Shown here piece by piece: positions 15,447-15,720 of a DNA stretch of 15,720 nt; position 1 is the stretch's first letter, and every line of letters begins with the position of its first letter. Source of the stretch: Smittium mucronatum. Lineage: Eukaryota; Kickxellomycota; Harpellomycetes; Harpellales; Legeriomycetaceae. Position numbers and translations under genes: made by a program. Below the pieces are notes generated by a model. That model saw only the letters and a program-made list of their open reading frames with translations, searched no databases and had not been told where the DNA came from. The stretch lies in the NCBI GenBank assembly GCA_001953115.1, contig LSSL01002881.1:1-15720 (forward strand), given 5' to 3'.

Positions 15447-15720
15447 TTTTTTTTTTTGTTTTTTTGTATCATGTAATTTTATTGTAAGATAACGCCATTA
15501 AAAACTATACTAAAAAAATATGAAAAAAAGAAAAATTCGTATAGAAAAGACTATTATCCTAACTACGATAAGCTCCTCTGATGGACTACCGACTGCGTAC
15601 CTACGGGAAAAGGGTTCAATCCACCAACCGAAAGACCCCCACTGGCATTGCTTCAAGTAAGCTGGATGACTGAGATAACAAGCAGTCGTGAATTAAGCTC
15701 TTTTTCAATGAAAAAAAGTT
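15447..15720 (-). repeat. Dispersed SINE-like repeat, right copy, with A-rich tail (runs off the window)
   Basis: This is the better-preserved copy of the family at 1-190. On the minus strand it runs from the window edge through the shared CAATGCCAGTGGG block (15638-15650) and a tRNA D-arm-like stretch GCAGTCGGTAGTCCATCAGA (15574-15593). It continues through AT-rich sequence into the conserved terminus (15466-15484) and a tail of seven A, one C and eleven A (15447-15465). The continuity of head and tail is inference. On the plus strand GGTTCAATCC (15613-15622) resembles a pol III B box, so an opposite-strand tRNA-like reading is an alternative. Local GC content (about 15570-15660) is far above the surroundings. 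Confidence 0.5.

Noticed and set aside
15570..15660. A functional tRNA gene at the right end
   Set aside because: Only A-box-like and B-box-like fragments are seen, on opposite strands. No acceptor stem or full cloverleaf can be paired.

Overview
The window looks like nuclear DNA from an AT-rich eukaryote, most likely an early-diverging fungus. Genome-level placement is inference: the AT-rich, Ser/Asn/Lys-rich coding style would suit a Zoopagomycota lineage such as the Harpellales, but no marker here proves it. Supporting evidence is one very large gene of the fungal Mor2/Tao3 (Furry) family, long homopolymer-rich intergenic DNA, and short repeats with A-rich tails and LTR-like features. No bacterial-type operon, ribosome binding site or CRISPR array is visible.

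Layout. Positions 1-190 hold a short, locally GC-rich dispersed repeat. Positions 191-391 are AT-rich and contain the probable poly(A) region of the main gene. Positions 392-12100, minus strand, form one uninterrupted reading frame of 3,902 codons for a Furry/Mor2/Tao3-type cell-morphogenesis scaffold. Its core alternates conserved alpha-helical (HEAT/armadillo-like) blocks with long Ser/Asn-rich loops, and it has a roughly 540-residue disordered N-terminal region. Positions 12101 to about 12240 are its leader and putative promoter. From there to 15720, about 3.5 kb, I can support no gene. This stretch contains a candidate degenerate LTR-retrotransposon 5' end (LTR 12974-13194 plus a primer-binding-site-like sequence), two A-tailed repeat ends on the minus strand (14254-14285 and 15447-15484), small tandem repeats, and a second copy of the left-end repeat at 15540-15720.

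Function. Only one gene is present, so there is no pathway to assemble inside the window. From family knowledge, its product should scaffold the NDR-kinase (Orb6/Cbk1) morphogenesis network at sites of polarised growth. The rest is best read as repeat-derived intergenic DNA. The most unusual points are the size of the protein, two families of short linear motifs repeated in its disordered N-terminal region, and a repeat family present in the same orientation on both sides of the gene. I found no convincing undescribed multi-gene system.
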